Source: Candidatus Melainabacteria bacterium GWF2_37_15 (GTDB lineage Bacteria; Cyanobacteriota; Vampirovibrionia; Gastranaerophilales; UBA9971). Taken from it: a stretch of 38,117 nucleotides of DNA. The stretch is taken from NCBI GenBank assembly GCA_001784565.1, contig MFRL01000004.1, positions 1 to 38,117 on the forward strand. The letters are read 5' to 3'. This document shows positions 6,321 to 14,513 of the stretch, one piece after another. The translations under genes and the position numbers were made by a program. The notes beneath the pieces were generated by a model. The model was given only the letters and a program-made list of their open reading frames with translations. It had not been told where the DNA came from and did no database searches. Position 1 is the stretch's first letter. The number at the start of each line of letters is the position of its first letter.

Positions 6321-7328
6321 ATGAAACCATTAATTAGTGTATGTATGCCAAATCATAATTATGAGAGATTTATCAGAGAATCCATAGAAAGTGTGCTTAA
6401 TCAGACATATGAGAATTTTGAGCTGATAATTATAGATGATTGTTCTACTGATAATTCAGTAAACATTATAAAAAGTTATAAAGATCCGAGAATAAAATTT
6501 CATCAAAATGAGCCTAACATGGGAGGTTACAGGACTGCAAACAAGGCGATAAGTCTTGCAAAAGGAGACCTCATAGCGATACTTCATACCGATGATAAAT
6601 ACGGTCCTCACTTTTTAGAAGAAATTGTCAAAGCATACAATAAATTTCCTCACCATAAGGTTTTTGTCACAGCAATTTATAATCAGGATAGTTTATTAGG
6701 AAATTTATTTCCCGATTATCCTTTTAAAACAGAGGGAATTGTATCCCAAAAAGAAGTATTAACCCGATTAGCTTATGAAAACCCTATTGGTAATGGGATA
6801 AATGTCGTAGTACATAAGGATGCTTTGGACAAAAACGATTTTTACAATTTAGAATACAAATATGCAGCTGATCATGATTTGTATATGAGATTAGCTCAGC
6901 AGTATGATTTTATATACATTAACAAGCCTCTTACATATTACAGAAGACATGAAATTAACCTTACTAACAGAGTATTTCTGGAGATGATTAAAGAGGGCCA
7001 TGGAATTTGTAACAAGCACCTGAGTAACAGCAAAATCATTTCAACAGACTTACACAGGAAACTAATCAGGACACAATATAAAAGTATGATTAATAAAGCT
7101 TTTTATATAGGGTTTAAGTACAACTCTCCATCCCTTACCCGAGATCTTTTGAAGTTTTTTAAAGACGCATATCCTGAATTAAAGTACAGTTATAACTGGT
7201 ATTTGATGTATACATTAAGTTTCTTGATAAATAATTTGAGTTCAAAATTATTAACAAAACCATTATTTAAACTGGGCAGGTATTATAGGATGTATATTAC
7301 CCGTAATGTGGAGGCATTGCTTAAATAA
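6321..7328 (+). CDS. Family 2 glycosyltransferase
   Basis: This 335-residue GT-A protein opens with PLISVCMPNHNYERFIRESI and ENFELIIIDDCSTDNS, the nucleotide-binding half of GT2 enzymes. LIAILHTDDKY (about residues 84-94) carries the metal-binding aspartates and DHDLYMRLAQQY the usual later acidic motif. No membrane span is evident. I chose the ATG at 6321 because AAGGAG sits 5 bases before it. In-frame TTG (6303) and ATG (6306) codons lie further upstream without such a site. It is divergent from glf and ends 25 bases from the convergent SLH gene. It likely adds a sugar to the same glycan as the glf cluster; the specificity is unknown. Confidence 0.85.
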   Translation: MKPLISVCMPNHNYERFIRESIESVLNQTYENFELIIIDDCSTDNSVNIIKSYKDPRIKFHQNEPNMGGYRTANKAISLAKGDLIAILHTDDKYGPHFLEEIVKAYNKFPHHKVFVTAIYNQDSLLGNLFPDYPFKTEGIVSQKEVLTRLAYENPIGNGINVVVHKDALDKNDFYNLEYKYAADHDLYMRLAQQYDFIYINKPLTYYRRHEINLTNRVFLEMIKEGHGICNKHLSNSKIISTDLHRKLIRTQYKSMINKAFYIGFKYNSPSLTRDLLKFFKDAYPELKYSYNWYLMYTLSFLINNLSSKLLTKPLFKLGRYYRMYITRNVEALLK

Positions 7329-7353
7329 ATGTTACATTAATTAAAAGACTTTT

Positions 7354-8415
7354 CTATAATTTCGGTTCTTCTATTATCCAACCGCTTGTGAGGTCAACCT
7401 TTATAGGCTGGTCAAGTTTGATTTTAACTACTTTACCTTCTTCAAGTTTGACTTTCCCGCCTTTAATTATTGCCCTTACTATTCTAACAAACCAGTTTTT
7501 AGTAGAATCTGTGTTAATATTTCCTAAAAATGCAGCGTGCTGATTTATCGTGGTATTAATCGTTTTTGTATCAAGCCCTAGTTTTCCGTTTCTTATGAAG
7601 AGTTTCGCAGGCTTTACACTTGTGATTTCGCCATTAACTGTACTGCCCTGTGCAATTAATATATAATTATCTTGTGTTACAAGGTGTTTGTCAGCTTTTG
7701 TGAGGAATACTTCTCCTTCTTTATTTACCTGGCTTTTAAGTGAATTCAATAAAACTACAGGAATTTTTGTTCCAGCTGGTATTGTAGCAACTGTTCCATC
7801 AATTGTAACACCCTTAATTACAATGCCTTCGCCTTTTTTGGCTTTCATTGCATCTTCAAGTTTTTTGTTAGGGTGAATTCTTGCTTCAGCTTGCATATTA
7901 TAGAGGCTGGCTGCGATTTCTGCCCTGCTAATAGGTTTATTAGGATTTTCATATACTCCTATAAGTTTTTTTGCTTTATCCATACCTAGCTGGTTAATAT
8001 TAAGAGCTGATACCATAATTCCCATAGCGTCCGTTTTGGTGATGTTATCTTCAGGTTTAAACAGGTTATCTGATGAATTTTTTATAAGGTCAAACCCGAT
8101 TGCTCTTTGGATAACGTTAAAAGCCCAGTGCTTGTATGGCACATCTGTAAATTCAAAAGTTTCAGTAAGCGGTGCATTTTCCTGATGAAGGGCTTTAAGT
8201 ACCATTGTGGCAAACTCCGCCCTCGTTGCGTTTTCATCAGCTTTAAAGTTTCCGTCAGGATAACCTACAAGTACATCCTCATCAGTAAGGGCTTGAATTT
8301 GTTTATAGGCCCAGTGATCTTTAGACAAGTCAGGGTAGCTTTTAGCCATTGCACTGCCTGTAAACATTCCAATTACCAATCCGGTGATCAGTAGTTTTTT
8401 CAAAACATTATCCAT
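7354..8415 (-). CDS. Secreted SLH-domain protein with a C-terminal beta-rich domain
   Basis: This 353-residue protein has a Sec signal peptide ending near GSAMA. Two S-layer homology domains follow: YPDLSKDHWAYKQIQALTDE..PDGNF..TRAEFATMV, and FTDVPYKHWAFNVIQRAIGF..TKTDAMGIMV. A degenerate third keeps only the last part (PISRAEIAASLYN). The C-terminal ~150 residues (PAGTKIPVVLLNSLKSQ, YILIAQGSTVNGEI) look like a small beta barrel resembling TrbI/VirB10-type barrels, a weak resemblance by eye. SLH domains anchor proteins to cell-wall polymer, so it may tie the envelope layers together. A textbook Shine-Dalgarno (AAGGAGG) precedes the ATG. It is divergent from the TPR/TonB operon, and only 97 bases separate them. 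Confidence 0.8.
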   Translation of the reverse strand: MDNVLKKLLITGLVIGMFTGSAMAKSYPDLSKDHWAYKQIQALTDEDVLVGYPDGNFKADENATRAEFATMVLKALHQENAPLTETFEFTDVPYKHWAFNVIQRAIGFDLIKNSSDNLFKPEDNITKTDAMGIMVSALNINQLGMDKAKKLIGVYENPNKPISRAEIAASLYNMQAEARIHPNKKLEDAMKAKKGEGIVIKGVTIDGTVATIPAGTKIPVVLLNSLKSQVNKEGEVFLTKADKHLVTQDNYILIAQGSTVNGEITSVKPAKLFIRNGKLGLDTKTINTTINQHAAFLGNINTDSTKNWFVRIVRAIIKGGKVKLEEGKVVKIKLDQPIKVDLTSGWIIEEPKL

Positions 8416-8512
8416 TTGTATATTCCTCCTTCTTTGTATTATTCTCGCTACTTGCCCATTAACGTATTAATAAATTATTATATGTTTATATTTGGTTTTG
8501 GCAAGAGATTTT

Positions 8513-10102
8513 ATGAGTGGAAGCAAAAAAGTCTGTCTAGCATTAATACTGGGTGTTATATTGATTAGCGTTCCCTGCTGGGCTATGAATAAAAAAGCCC
8601 GTAAGCACTTTAATAACGCAAATAAACTTTACAAAGCCCAAAACCTTATAGGGGCTAAGGTTGAGTATGAAAAAGCAGCAGGGATTGCTCCAGATGAGGC
8701 TATTATTTACATAAAGCTGGCAGGGCTTTTTTCCGAGCAGGGCAACTGGCAGGAAGCGCTTGAAAATTATAGAAAAGCTGCTATTTTAAGCCTTACTGAC
8801 GGATATTTATACCTTAGTATAGGAAGCATTTTGCTGGAACAAAAGGATTATGAAGGAGCTTATGAGGCTTATATAAAAGTGCCTGCACTTTCGCCTGATT
8901 ATAAATATATTTATCTCAATCTTGCGCAGGTGCAAAACCTAAGAGGCAATGCGCAGGAAACAATTGAGCATTACAAGACTTTTTTATCCTATTATCCTGA
9001 CCATATCAATGCCAGAAAAAGCCTTGCTTCCAAGCTTTTGGAGATAAATAAAGCTGAAGAGGCTGTTAATGAATATGAAACTTTAATAAAAAACAGCCCT
9101 GATACTTTTTATGACTGGGAAAATTATGGTAAAGCACTTATTCTGACTGAGAATTATCAGAAAGTTATTGATGTATTCGCTCCCGTAGTGGAAAAAATTC
9201 CGGATGACTCTAATCTAAGACTTATTCTTGCTACAGCTTATACTAATACAGATGAAAAACAAAAAGCTGTTGATGAATATAAAGAAGTATTAAAAATCGA
9301 TCCTAAGCTAGTCGATGTTAATTTTAATATAGCAAATTTTCTGGATAAGCTGGGCAACGCTGATGAAGCAATTGAATATTACCTTGCATATATTGCAAGT
9401 GTACCGGATAACCCTGATGCTTATTACAACCTGGGCATAATTTATCAGGAAAAAGGAGACTTTAATCAATCTAGTAATATGCTTTTCAAGGGTCTTGAAT
9501 TAAAACCTGATGATTTAAATATTTTAAAAGAACTGGGAAAAAATCACTTATTGCTTGGTGATTATGGAAAAGCAATAGAATATTACAATCAGGCACTGCA
9601 ATATAACAGTGATGACCCTGAAATATACTATAATATTGCTTTCGTTCATAATTCTTCTGATAATTATGATCAGGCAATTGAATATTACCAGAAATCACTT
9701 GCCATAAAAAATGATAGCAAGGTTTTACAGGACCTAATCCAAGCCTACTTGGCTGCAGGGAATAAGTGCAAGGAAAGCTCTCAATTAGCGGAAGCTCAGA
9801 ATTATTATCAGCAGGTGCTTTTGCTTGATCCTGAAAATGTTGATGCAAAATTTAACTTGGGGCTTGTGTTTTTTGACCTTAATGATTATAGCAAGGCAAA
9901 GGAATATTTCATAGAAACAATACAGGTAAACCCCGAATTTCCTCTTGTTTATTATGTTCTTGGGGTATCATTAGATAAAGAAAAGAACTATGCAGAGGCT
10001 CTGGTAAATTATAAACAATTCCTGACTTTAGCACCTGACGATGAAAACGTTCCCGCCGTACAAAAGAGAGTTTCCGTCCTTGAAAATATTAGAAAAAAAT
10101 AA
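8513..10102 (+). CDS. Exported TPR-repeat protein
   Basis: This 529-residue protein has an N-terminal signal peptide (KVCLALILGVILISVPCWA, probably cleaved after CWA). The rest is about 14 tetratricopeptide repeats of ~34 residues, for example GNWQEALENYRKAAIL, DYEGAYEAYIKVPAL, NADEAIEYYLAYIASVPDNP and DYGKAIEYYNQALQYNSDDP. TPR solenoids are protein-binding scaffolds; here it would act in the periplasm or at a membrane surface. I start it at the ATG at 8513, directly before the basic n-region; the frame otherwise extends upstream to a TTG at 8492. Its stop is one base before the start of the TonB-family gene, so the two are translationally coupled and may work as one envelope complex. Confidence 0.85.
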   Translation: MSGSKKVCLALILGVILISVPCWAMNKKARKHFNNANKLYKAQNLIGAKVEYEKAAGIAPDEAIIYIKLAGLFSEQGNWQEALENYRKAAILSLTDGYLYLSIGSILLEQKDYEGAYEAYIKVPALSPDYKYIYLNLAQVQNLRGNAQETIEHYKTFLSYYPDHINARKSLASKLLEINKAEEAVNEYETLIKNSPDTFYDWENYGKALILTENYQKVIDVFAPVVEKIPDDSNLRLILATAYTNTDEKQKAVDEYKEVLKIDPKLVDVNFNIANFLDKLGNADEAIEYYLAYIASVPDNPDAYYNLGIIYQEKGDFNQSSNMLFKGLELKPDDLNILKELGKNHLLLGDYGKAIEYYNQALQYNSDDPEIYYNIAFVHNSSDNYDQAIEYYQKSLAIKNDSKVLQDLIQAYLAAGNKCKESSQLAEAQNYYQQVLLLDPENVDAKFNLGLVFFDLNDYSKAKEYFIETIQVNPEFPLVYYVLGVSLDKEKNYAEALVNYKQFLTLAPDDENVPAVQKRVSVLENIRKK

Positions 10103-10103
10103 T

Positions 10104-10910
10104 ATGGAAGAAGGGATTTCATTGCGGAATTCCTTTATCATATCAGCTTTTGGGCATTTTATTGCAGCGATTTTAGTGTGGTTATTGGTTAAATTAATAA
10201 TATTCCTGCTGTTAATGTTTGGTTTAAATATACCAACTATAGAAAAACCTGAGCCTACGCCGCAGGACATACAATTTGTATTTGTAAAACCTGTAAAACC
10301 TCAAATAAAACAGATAAAGCAGAATAAAAAAATATCCTCAGCAAACAAAGGCGGCAAAAAAAATGCAGTAAAAAAACTAAAACCGGAAAATCCTCATAAA
10401 GGAGAGAGTTCTCCTAAAAACGATGAACCTGATGAACTCTCTATTCCTGTTCCTAAAATTAAACCTTTATCATCAAATGTCGGATCAGGCGCACAGGGCA
10501 GCTCTGGGCCCGCTTCTTCTGACTCAATCTCAGGAGACGGCGATGGAACAGGCAGCGGTAGACGAAGAGACGGTGGACTTGGAAACTCATATGTTATTAA
10601 CAATATTCTGGATAACCCTGACATTACACCGTATATTAATGAACTTCAAAGAAGAATAAACTGGAATTGGAAACCTCCCGCAGGCAATGAAAACAAAAGG
10701 GTTGAATTATTTTTAAGGATTGCAAAAGATGGCAGGCTGGTTATATTAAATATAAAGAAAACATCCCTTAGTGGAGAAATGGATAATGCTGCCTTGAATG
10801 CTGTAAAAAAGTCCCTGCCATTAAACCCACTGCCTTCTAATTATAAGCAGGGTTATCTGGATGTAGTTTTTTCCCTTGATTATAACGTGGTTTCTAAGGC
10901 TACTCATTAA
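10104..10910 (+). CDS. TonB/TolA-family energy transducer
   Basis: This 268-residue protein has one N-terminal membrane span (about residues 12-42, with histidine in AFGHF). A long linker rich in P, K, then S and G follows (QFVFVKPVKPQIKQIKQNKK; GSGAQGSSGPASSDSISGDG). It ends with a TonB C-terminal domain of ~90 residues (PYINELQRRINWNWKPP, VELFLRIAKDGRLVILNIKK, DNAALNAVKKSLPLNPLP). The family transmits proton-motive force from ExbB/ExbD or TolQ/R to outer-membrane receptors, but none of these partners is in the window. I use the ATG at 10104, one base after the TPR stop. An upstream ATG at 10041 would overlap the TPR gene by 62 bases and put a non-hydrophobic leader before the membrane span. 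Confidence 0.8.
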   Translation: MEEGISLRNSFIISAFGHFIAAILVWLLVKLIIFLLLMFGLNIPTIEKPEPTPQDIQFVFVKPVKPQIKQIKQNKKISSANKGGKKNAVKKLKPENPHKGESSPKNDEPDELSIPVPKIKPLSSNVGSGAQGSSGPASSDSISGDGDGTGSGRRRDGGLGNSYVINNILDNPDITPYINELQRRINWNWKPPAGNENKRVELFLRIAKDGRLVILNIKKTSLSGEMDNAALNAVKKSLPLNPLPSNYKQGYLDVVFSLDYNVVSKATH

Positions 10911-10913
10911 TTG

Positions 10914-11075
10914 CGGCGCAGGACACATTTATTGTTTTCCTTTTAGGTTAGCTTTGACGTATAAGTTAATTTTAAGGGGAGAAACTGGCCGCGCAGCGGC
11001 CAGTTTCTCCCCTTAAAAAACTATTTTTACGTCAAAATTAATATGGAAAATAAATAACTAGCCATTACTGCGCCG
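10914..11075. repeat. Hairpin repeat element, copy 1 (162 bp)
   Basis: The element has terminal inverted repeats CGGCGCAG (10914-10921) and CTGCGCCG (11068-11075) and inner complementary segments (TTTGACGT near 10953, ACGTCAAA near 11029). The central hairpin has perfect 23-base arms at 10970-10992 and 10996-11018 around the loop GCA. The same architecture and much of the sequence recur, in opposite orientation, at 12490-12654. The two copies flank the CorC-like gene. It lies just after the TonB stop and could also end that operon, since TTAAAAAACTATTTTT follows the hairpin. A miniature mobile element (MITE-like) or structured intergenic repeat is the best reading; no target duplication is obvious. 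Confidence 0.75.
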
Positions 11076-11185
11076 AGGTTATGTTTTAATTGCAAAACAG
11101 TATAAATAGGGAGTAATACCCTGTTAGCTATATTTTTTCTTCTTTTTTTAGGCTGACATGAAATAGAAATTAAAGATGCTTAAAA

Positions 11186-12475
11186 ATGATTACTGCTGAA
11201 TTACTTATCATATTTATTTTAATAGCGTTAAATGGAATACTGGCAATGTCTGAAATTGCTATTATTTCATCAAGAAAAGAGCGGTTGCAGCAACTTGCTT
11301 CCGAGGGAAATTCAAGAGCACAGGCTGCTTTGGATTTGGCAAATGAACCTAATCGCTTTCTATCCACTATTCAAATAGGAATTACTCTGATAGGTGTTTT
11401 AGCGGGTGCATTTGGTGGAATAACAATAGCAGGAAGGCTGGGTGAACTATTTAATACAATACCTTTTATAAATCCTTACGGTGCTACAGTAGGTTTAACT
11501 GTTGTAGTTATTGCAATTACTTATTTAACCGTGGTTTTTGGGGAGATTGTACCTAAAAGGCTGGCTTTAATTTTCCCTGAAAATATAGCGTCGTTTGTAG
11601 CCCGGCCAATGCTCCTGTTGTCAAAAATTGCATCTCCTGCTGTAAAAATTTTTAGTTATTCTACAGATGTTGTCTTAAAAATACTGGGAATTAAAGAAGT
11701 ACAAGAGCGACACATTACAGAAGAGGAAATTCTTTTACTGCTGGAGCAGGGAGAGAAAGCCGGTACAGTAGAAGAAGAGGAAAAATCTATAGTTGATAAT
11801 GTTTTTAACTTGACTGATCGCCAGGTGGGTTCACTGATGACTTCCAGAAACCAGATTGTATCGCTTGACCTGGAAAATACGATAGAGGAAAATACTCGAA
11901 TAATAAATGAAAGTATTCATAGTATCTTTCCGCTTTGCAAGGGTGGGCTTGAAAATATTATAGGGGTAATTCACGCTAAAAGCCTGTTATCTGAATTTGT
12001 TACCAGAAAAATTACAGATTTATCACAGTTAGCTGATCAGCCATTATTCATTCCTGAAACAATGAAAGCATTTAAGGCATTGGAACTTTTTAAAAAATCA
12101 GGGAAACATTTTGCTTTTGTCGTGGATGAGTATGGGGTTGTTCAGGGATTGCTGACGATTATAGATATATTTGAAGCGTTGGTGGGTGATATTCCAACAA
12201 TTGAAGAAATTATAAGCCCTCTGGCAGTTCAAAGAGAAGATGGAACCTGGCTGCTTGATGGATTATTCGAAATAGATGATTTTAAAAAACTTTTTGAAAT
12301 AGATGAATTACCTGATGAAGACAGCGGCGACTATAACACAATAGGAGGTTTCGTTATTTATCAGATGGAGAAAATTCCTATTGCATCTGAGTATTTTGAT
12401 TGGAATGGATTTAGGATTGAGGTTGTGGATATGGATGGGAATAGGGTAGATAAAGTGCTTTTAACAAAGAAATAA
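11186..12475 (+). CDS. CNNM/CorC-family transporter-like membrane protein (DUF21, CBS, CorC_HlyC)
   Basis: This 429-residue protein has the hemolysin C/CorC family order. A DUF21 (CNNM) membrane domain of 3-4 spans covers about residues 1-190, with FLSTIQIGITLIGVLAGAFGG and VVFGEIVPKRLAL. Two CBS modules span about 205-335 (SLMTSRNQIVSLDLENTIEE; FAFVVDEYGVVQGLLTIIDI). A C-terminal CorC_HlyC domain of ~80 residues follows (DGTWLLDGLFEIDDFKKLF). Members are linked to magnesium or sodium/cobalt export and to heavy-metal tolerance, and the name hemolysin is historical. The ATG at 11186 lacks a strong Shine-Dalgarno. It stands alone between two opposite copies of a hairpin repeat and converges on recQ. 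Confidence 0.88.
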   Translation: MITAELLIIFILIALNGILAMSEIAIISSRKERLQQLASEGNSRAQAALDLANEPNRFLSTIQIGITLIGVLAGAFGGITIAGRLGELFNTIPFINPYGATVGLTVVVIAITYLTVVFGEIVPKRLALIFPENIASFVARPMLLLSKIASPAVKIFSYSTDVVLKILGIKEVQERHITEEEILLLLEQGEKAGTVEEEEKSIVDNVFNLTDRQVGSLMTSRNQIVSLDLENTIEENTRIINESIHSIFPLCKGGLENIIGVIHAKSLLSEFVTRKITDLSQLADQPLFIPETMKAFKALELFKKSGKHFAFVVDEYGVVQGLLTIIDIFEALVGDIPTIEEIISPLAVQREDGTWLLDGLFEIDDFKKLFEIDELPDEDSGDYNTIGGFVIYQMEKIPIASEYFDWNGFRIEVVDMDGNRVDKVLLTKK

Positions 12476-12489
12476 ATCAAAACATAATC

Positions 12490-12654
12490 GTGGCGCAGTA
12501 ATAGATAATTTTTGTATTTTCCATATTGATCTTGACGTAAAAACAACTATTTATATGGTGAAGCTGGCCGCACAGCGGCCAGCTTCACCATATAAAATTG
12601 ATTTATCACGTCGAGGACAAGCCAAAAGAAAAACAAAAAATGTGTACTGCGTCG
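12490..12654. repeat. Hairpin repeat element, copy 2 (165 bp, inverted)
   Basis: Read on the minus strand this aligns with the element at 10914-11075 from end to end, roughly three quarters identical by eye. Its ends are GTGGCGCAGTA (12490-12500) and TACTGCGTCG (12645-12654). The central hairpin has perfect 22-base arms at 12550-12571 and 12575-12596 around the loop ACA on the plus strand. The hairpin tip CTGGCCGC/GCGGCCAG is identical to copy 1. The lower stem differs (GGTGAAG versus GGGGAGAAA) but pairs perfectly in both. It lies between the convergent CorC-like gene and recQ and could serve both as a terminator. Confidence 0.75.
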
Positions 12655-12671
12655 TTTTTAAATAGACACTT

Positions 12672-14513
12672 TTAAATAGGTAGTAAAAGTACCTCAAGAA
12701 AGAGTTTTCCGTATTTATCAAGTTTGGTTTTTCCGACTCCTGAAATCTGTCCCAGTTCCCATAAGGTTTTTGGCATTACAACTATCATATCAATTAAGGT
12801 AGTGTCGTGGAAGATGACATATGGCGGCACATTTTGTTCTTTTGCAAGGGATAACCTCAGTTCCCTTAACTTCATGAAGAGAGCCTCAGACGTTGGATCA
12901 GTAAATGAAGTGCGTTTACGGGTTTCGGTTTTCTTGGATTTTGATGGTTTTTCTTTAATGGTCTCATTACGTAAATAAATTTTTTCCTGTCCCCGAAGGA
13001 TTTTATTTGATTCAGCAGTTAGTTTAAGCGCTCCGAATGCCTCCATATCAACATTTAAAAGTCCTGAAGCGATAATTTGCCTGAAAATCGATTTCCATTG
13101 AAATTTATCGAATTCCTTGCCTATTCCAAAGGTGCTTATTTTATTATGATTAAACCTTTTAATCTTCTCATCTTCTTTTCCTGTAAGAATATTAATGATA
13201 TGAGCTGCCCCAAATCGCTGTTCAGTCCTAAAAATACAGGATAATGCCTTCTGAATCGCAACTGTAGCATCAAATCCTGTTACTGGTTCGAGGCATGTAT
13301 CGCAGTTATCACACTTGTTGTCAGTTTTTTCTCCAAAATATTCCAGTAATATCTGTCTTCTGCACTTCATGGTTTCAGCATAACCTACCAGCGTATCCAG
13401 TTTTTGGTGCTCAATTCGTTTCTGCTCAGCAGGGGCCTCGGATTGATAAATAAATTGCCTTAATTTGACGATATCTTCTGTTCCATAAACCATCCACGCA
13501 TTAGAAGGCAGTCCATCACGCCCTGCTCTGCCGGTTTCCTGATAATATGCCTCGATGCTTTTTGGTAAATCCATATGCGCAACAAACCTGACATCCGGCT
13601 TATCAATCCCCATCCCGAATGCGATTGTCGCAACCATAATCACGCCGTCATTTTTAATGAAATAATCCTGGTTTTTTCTTCTTACTTCATTATCTAGCCC
13701 TGCATGATATGGCAAGGCGTTATACCCTTGACTCTTTAGATATTCTGCTATGCCCATAACTTTGTTTCTGGAAATACAGTAAACAATGCCTGAATCGCCT
13801 TTGTGTTCTGTTTCTATAAAACTCAAAAGCTGTTTTTTCTCATTGTCCTTTGGCGTTACCCTGTATCGTATATTGGGTCTGTCAAAGCTGGAGCTGAACA
13901 CTCGGCCGTTTTCCAGCCTTAAATGCTTAATAATATCCTGTCTGGTAAGTTCATCTGCTGTTGCAGTCAAAGCAATACGGGGAACATTTGGAAAAATGTC
14001 TTTAAGTTTGGCAAATTCCGTATACTCCGGCCGGAAATCGTGTCCCCATTGCGAAACACAGTGCGCTTCATCAATTGCAAATAATGAAATTTTACATTGG
14101 GTTAAAAGGGTAAGAAACCTTTCAGTATTGAGCCTTTCAGGTGATACATAAACTATATCAAGCATCCCTTTTTGCATTTTGGCTTCAATTTCTGCTGCTT
14201 CCTTATTTGATAATGTTGAATTTAATACAGAAGCTTTTATTTCCAGCTGTTTCAACGCATCAACCTGATCCTGCATCAATGCGATAAGTGGTGAAACCAC
14301 AACTACGATTCCTTGCATACATAAGGCCGGGATTTGATAACAAAGGGATTTTCCACCGCCGGTAGGCATCAGTATCAGTGCGTCTTTGCCGTTTATAATA
14401 TGCTCAATGATTTCCGCCTGCTCTCCGCGAAAGGACTTATAGCCGAATATTGTCCGTAATATAACAAGAGGATCAAGAGGTTTTTGCTGTAGAGTACTGG
14501 TCATAGATTTCAT
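12672..14513 (-). CDS. recQ: ATP-dependent DNA helicase RecQ
   Basis: This 613-residue protein is a full RecQ. The Walker A motif is PTGGGKS (residues 50-56), helicase motif II is [19 protein letters not shown], motif VI is [10 protein letters not shown], and the zinc-binding cysteines are [20 protein letters not shown] winged-helix region follows, then a C-terminal HRDC domain ([20 protein letters not shown] through [13 protein letters not shown]). It unwinds DNA 3'-5' in recombination and repair of stalled forks. Its ATG overlaps the stop of the amylosucrase-like gene (ATGA), so it is translated as the last gene of the sugar operon. That is an odd coupling for a repair helicase and may only reflect genome compaction. 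Confidence 0.96.
   Translation of the reverse strand: MKSMTSTLQQKPLDPLVILRTIFGYKSFRGEQAEIIEHIINGKDALILMPTGGGKSLCYQIPALCMQGIVVVVSPLIALMQDQVDALKQLEIKASVLNSTLSNKEAAEIEAKMQKGMLDIVYVSPERLNTERFLTLLTQCKISLFAIDEAHCVSQWGHDFRPEYTEFAKLKDIFPNVPRIALTATADELTRQDIIKHLRLENGRVFSSSFDRPNIRYRVTPKDNEKKQLLSFIETEHKGDSGIVYCISRNKVMGIAEYLKSQGYNALPYHAGLDNEVRRKNQDYFIKNDGVIMVATIAFGMGIDKPDVRFVAHMDLPKSIEAYYQETGRAGRDGLPSNAWMVYGTEDIVKLRQFIYQSEAPAEQKRIEHQKLDTLVGYAETMKCRRQILLEYFGEKTDNKCDNCDTCLEPVTGFDATVAIQKALSCIFRTEQRFGAAHIINILTGKEDEKIKRFNHNKISTFGIGKEFDKFQWKSIFRQIIASGLLNVDMEAFGALKLTAESNKILRGQEKIYLRNETIKEKPSKSKKTETRKRTSFTDPTSEALFMKLRELRLSLAKEQNVPPYVIFHDTTLIDMIVVMPKTLWELGQISGVGKTKLDKYGKLFLEVLLLPI

Noticed and set aside
11186-12475. 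CorC-like gene as a true hemolysin
   Set aside because: The domain order DUF21-CBS-CorC_HlyC is that of ion-transport proteins; the hemolysin name is historical.
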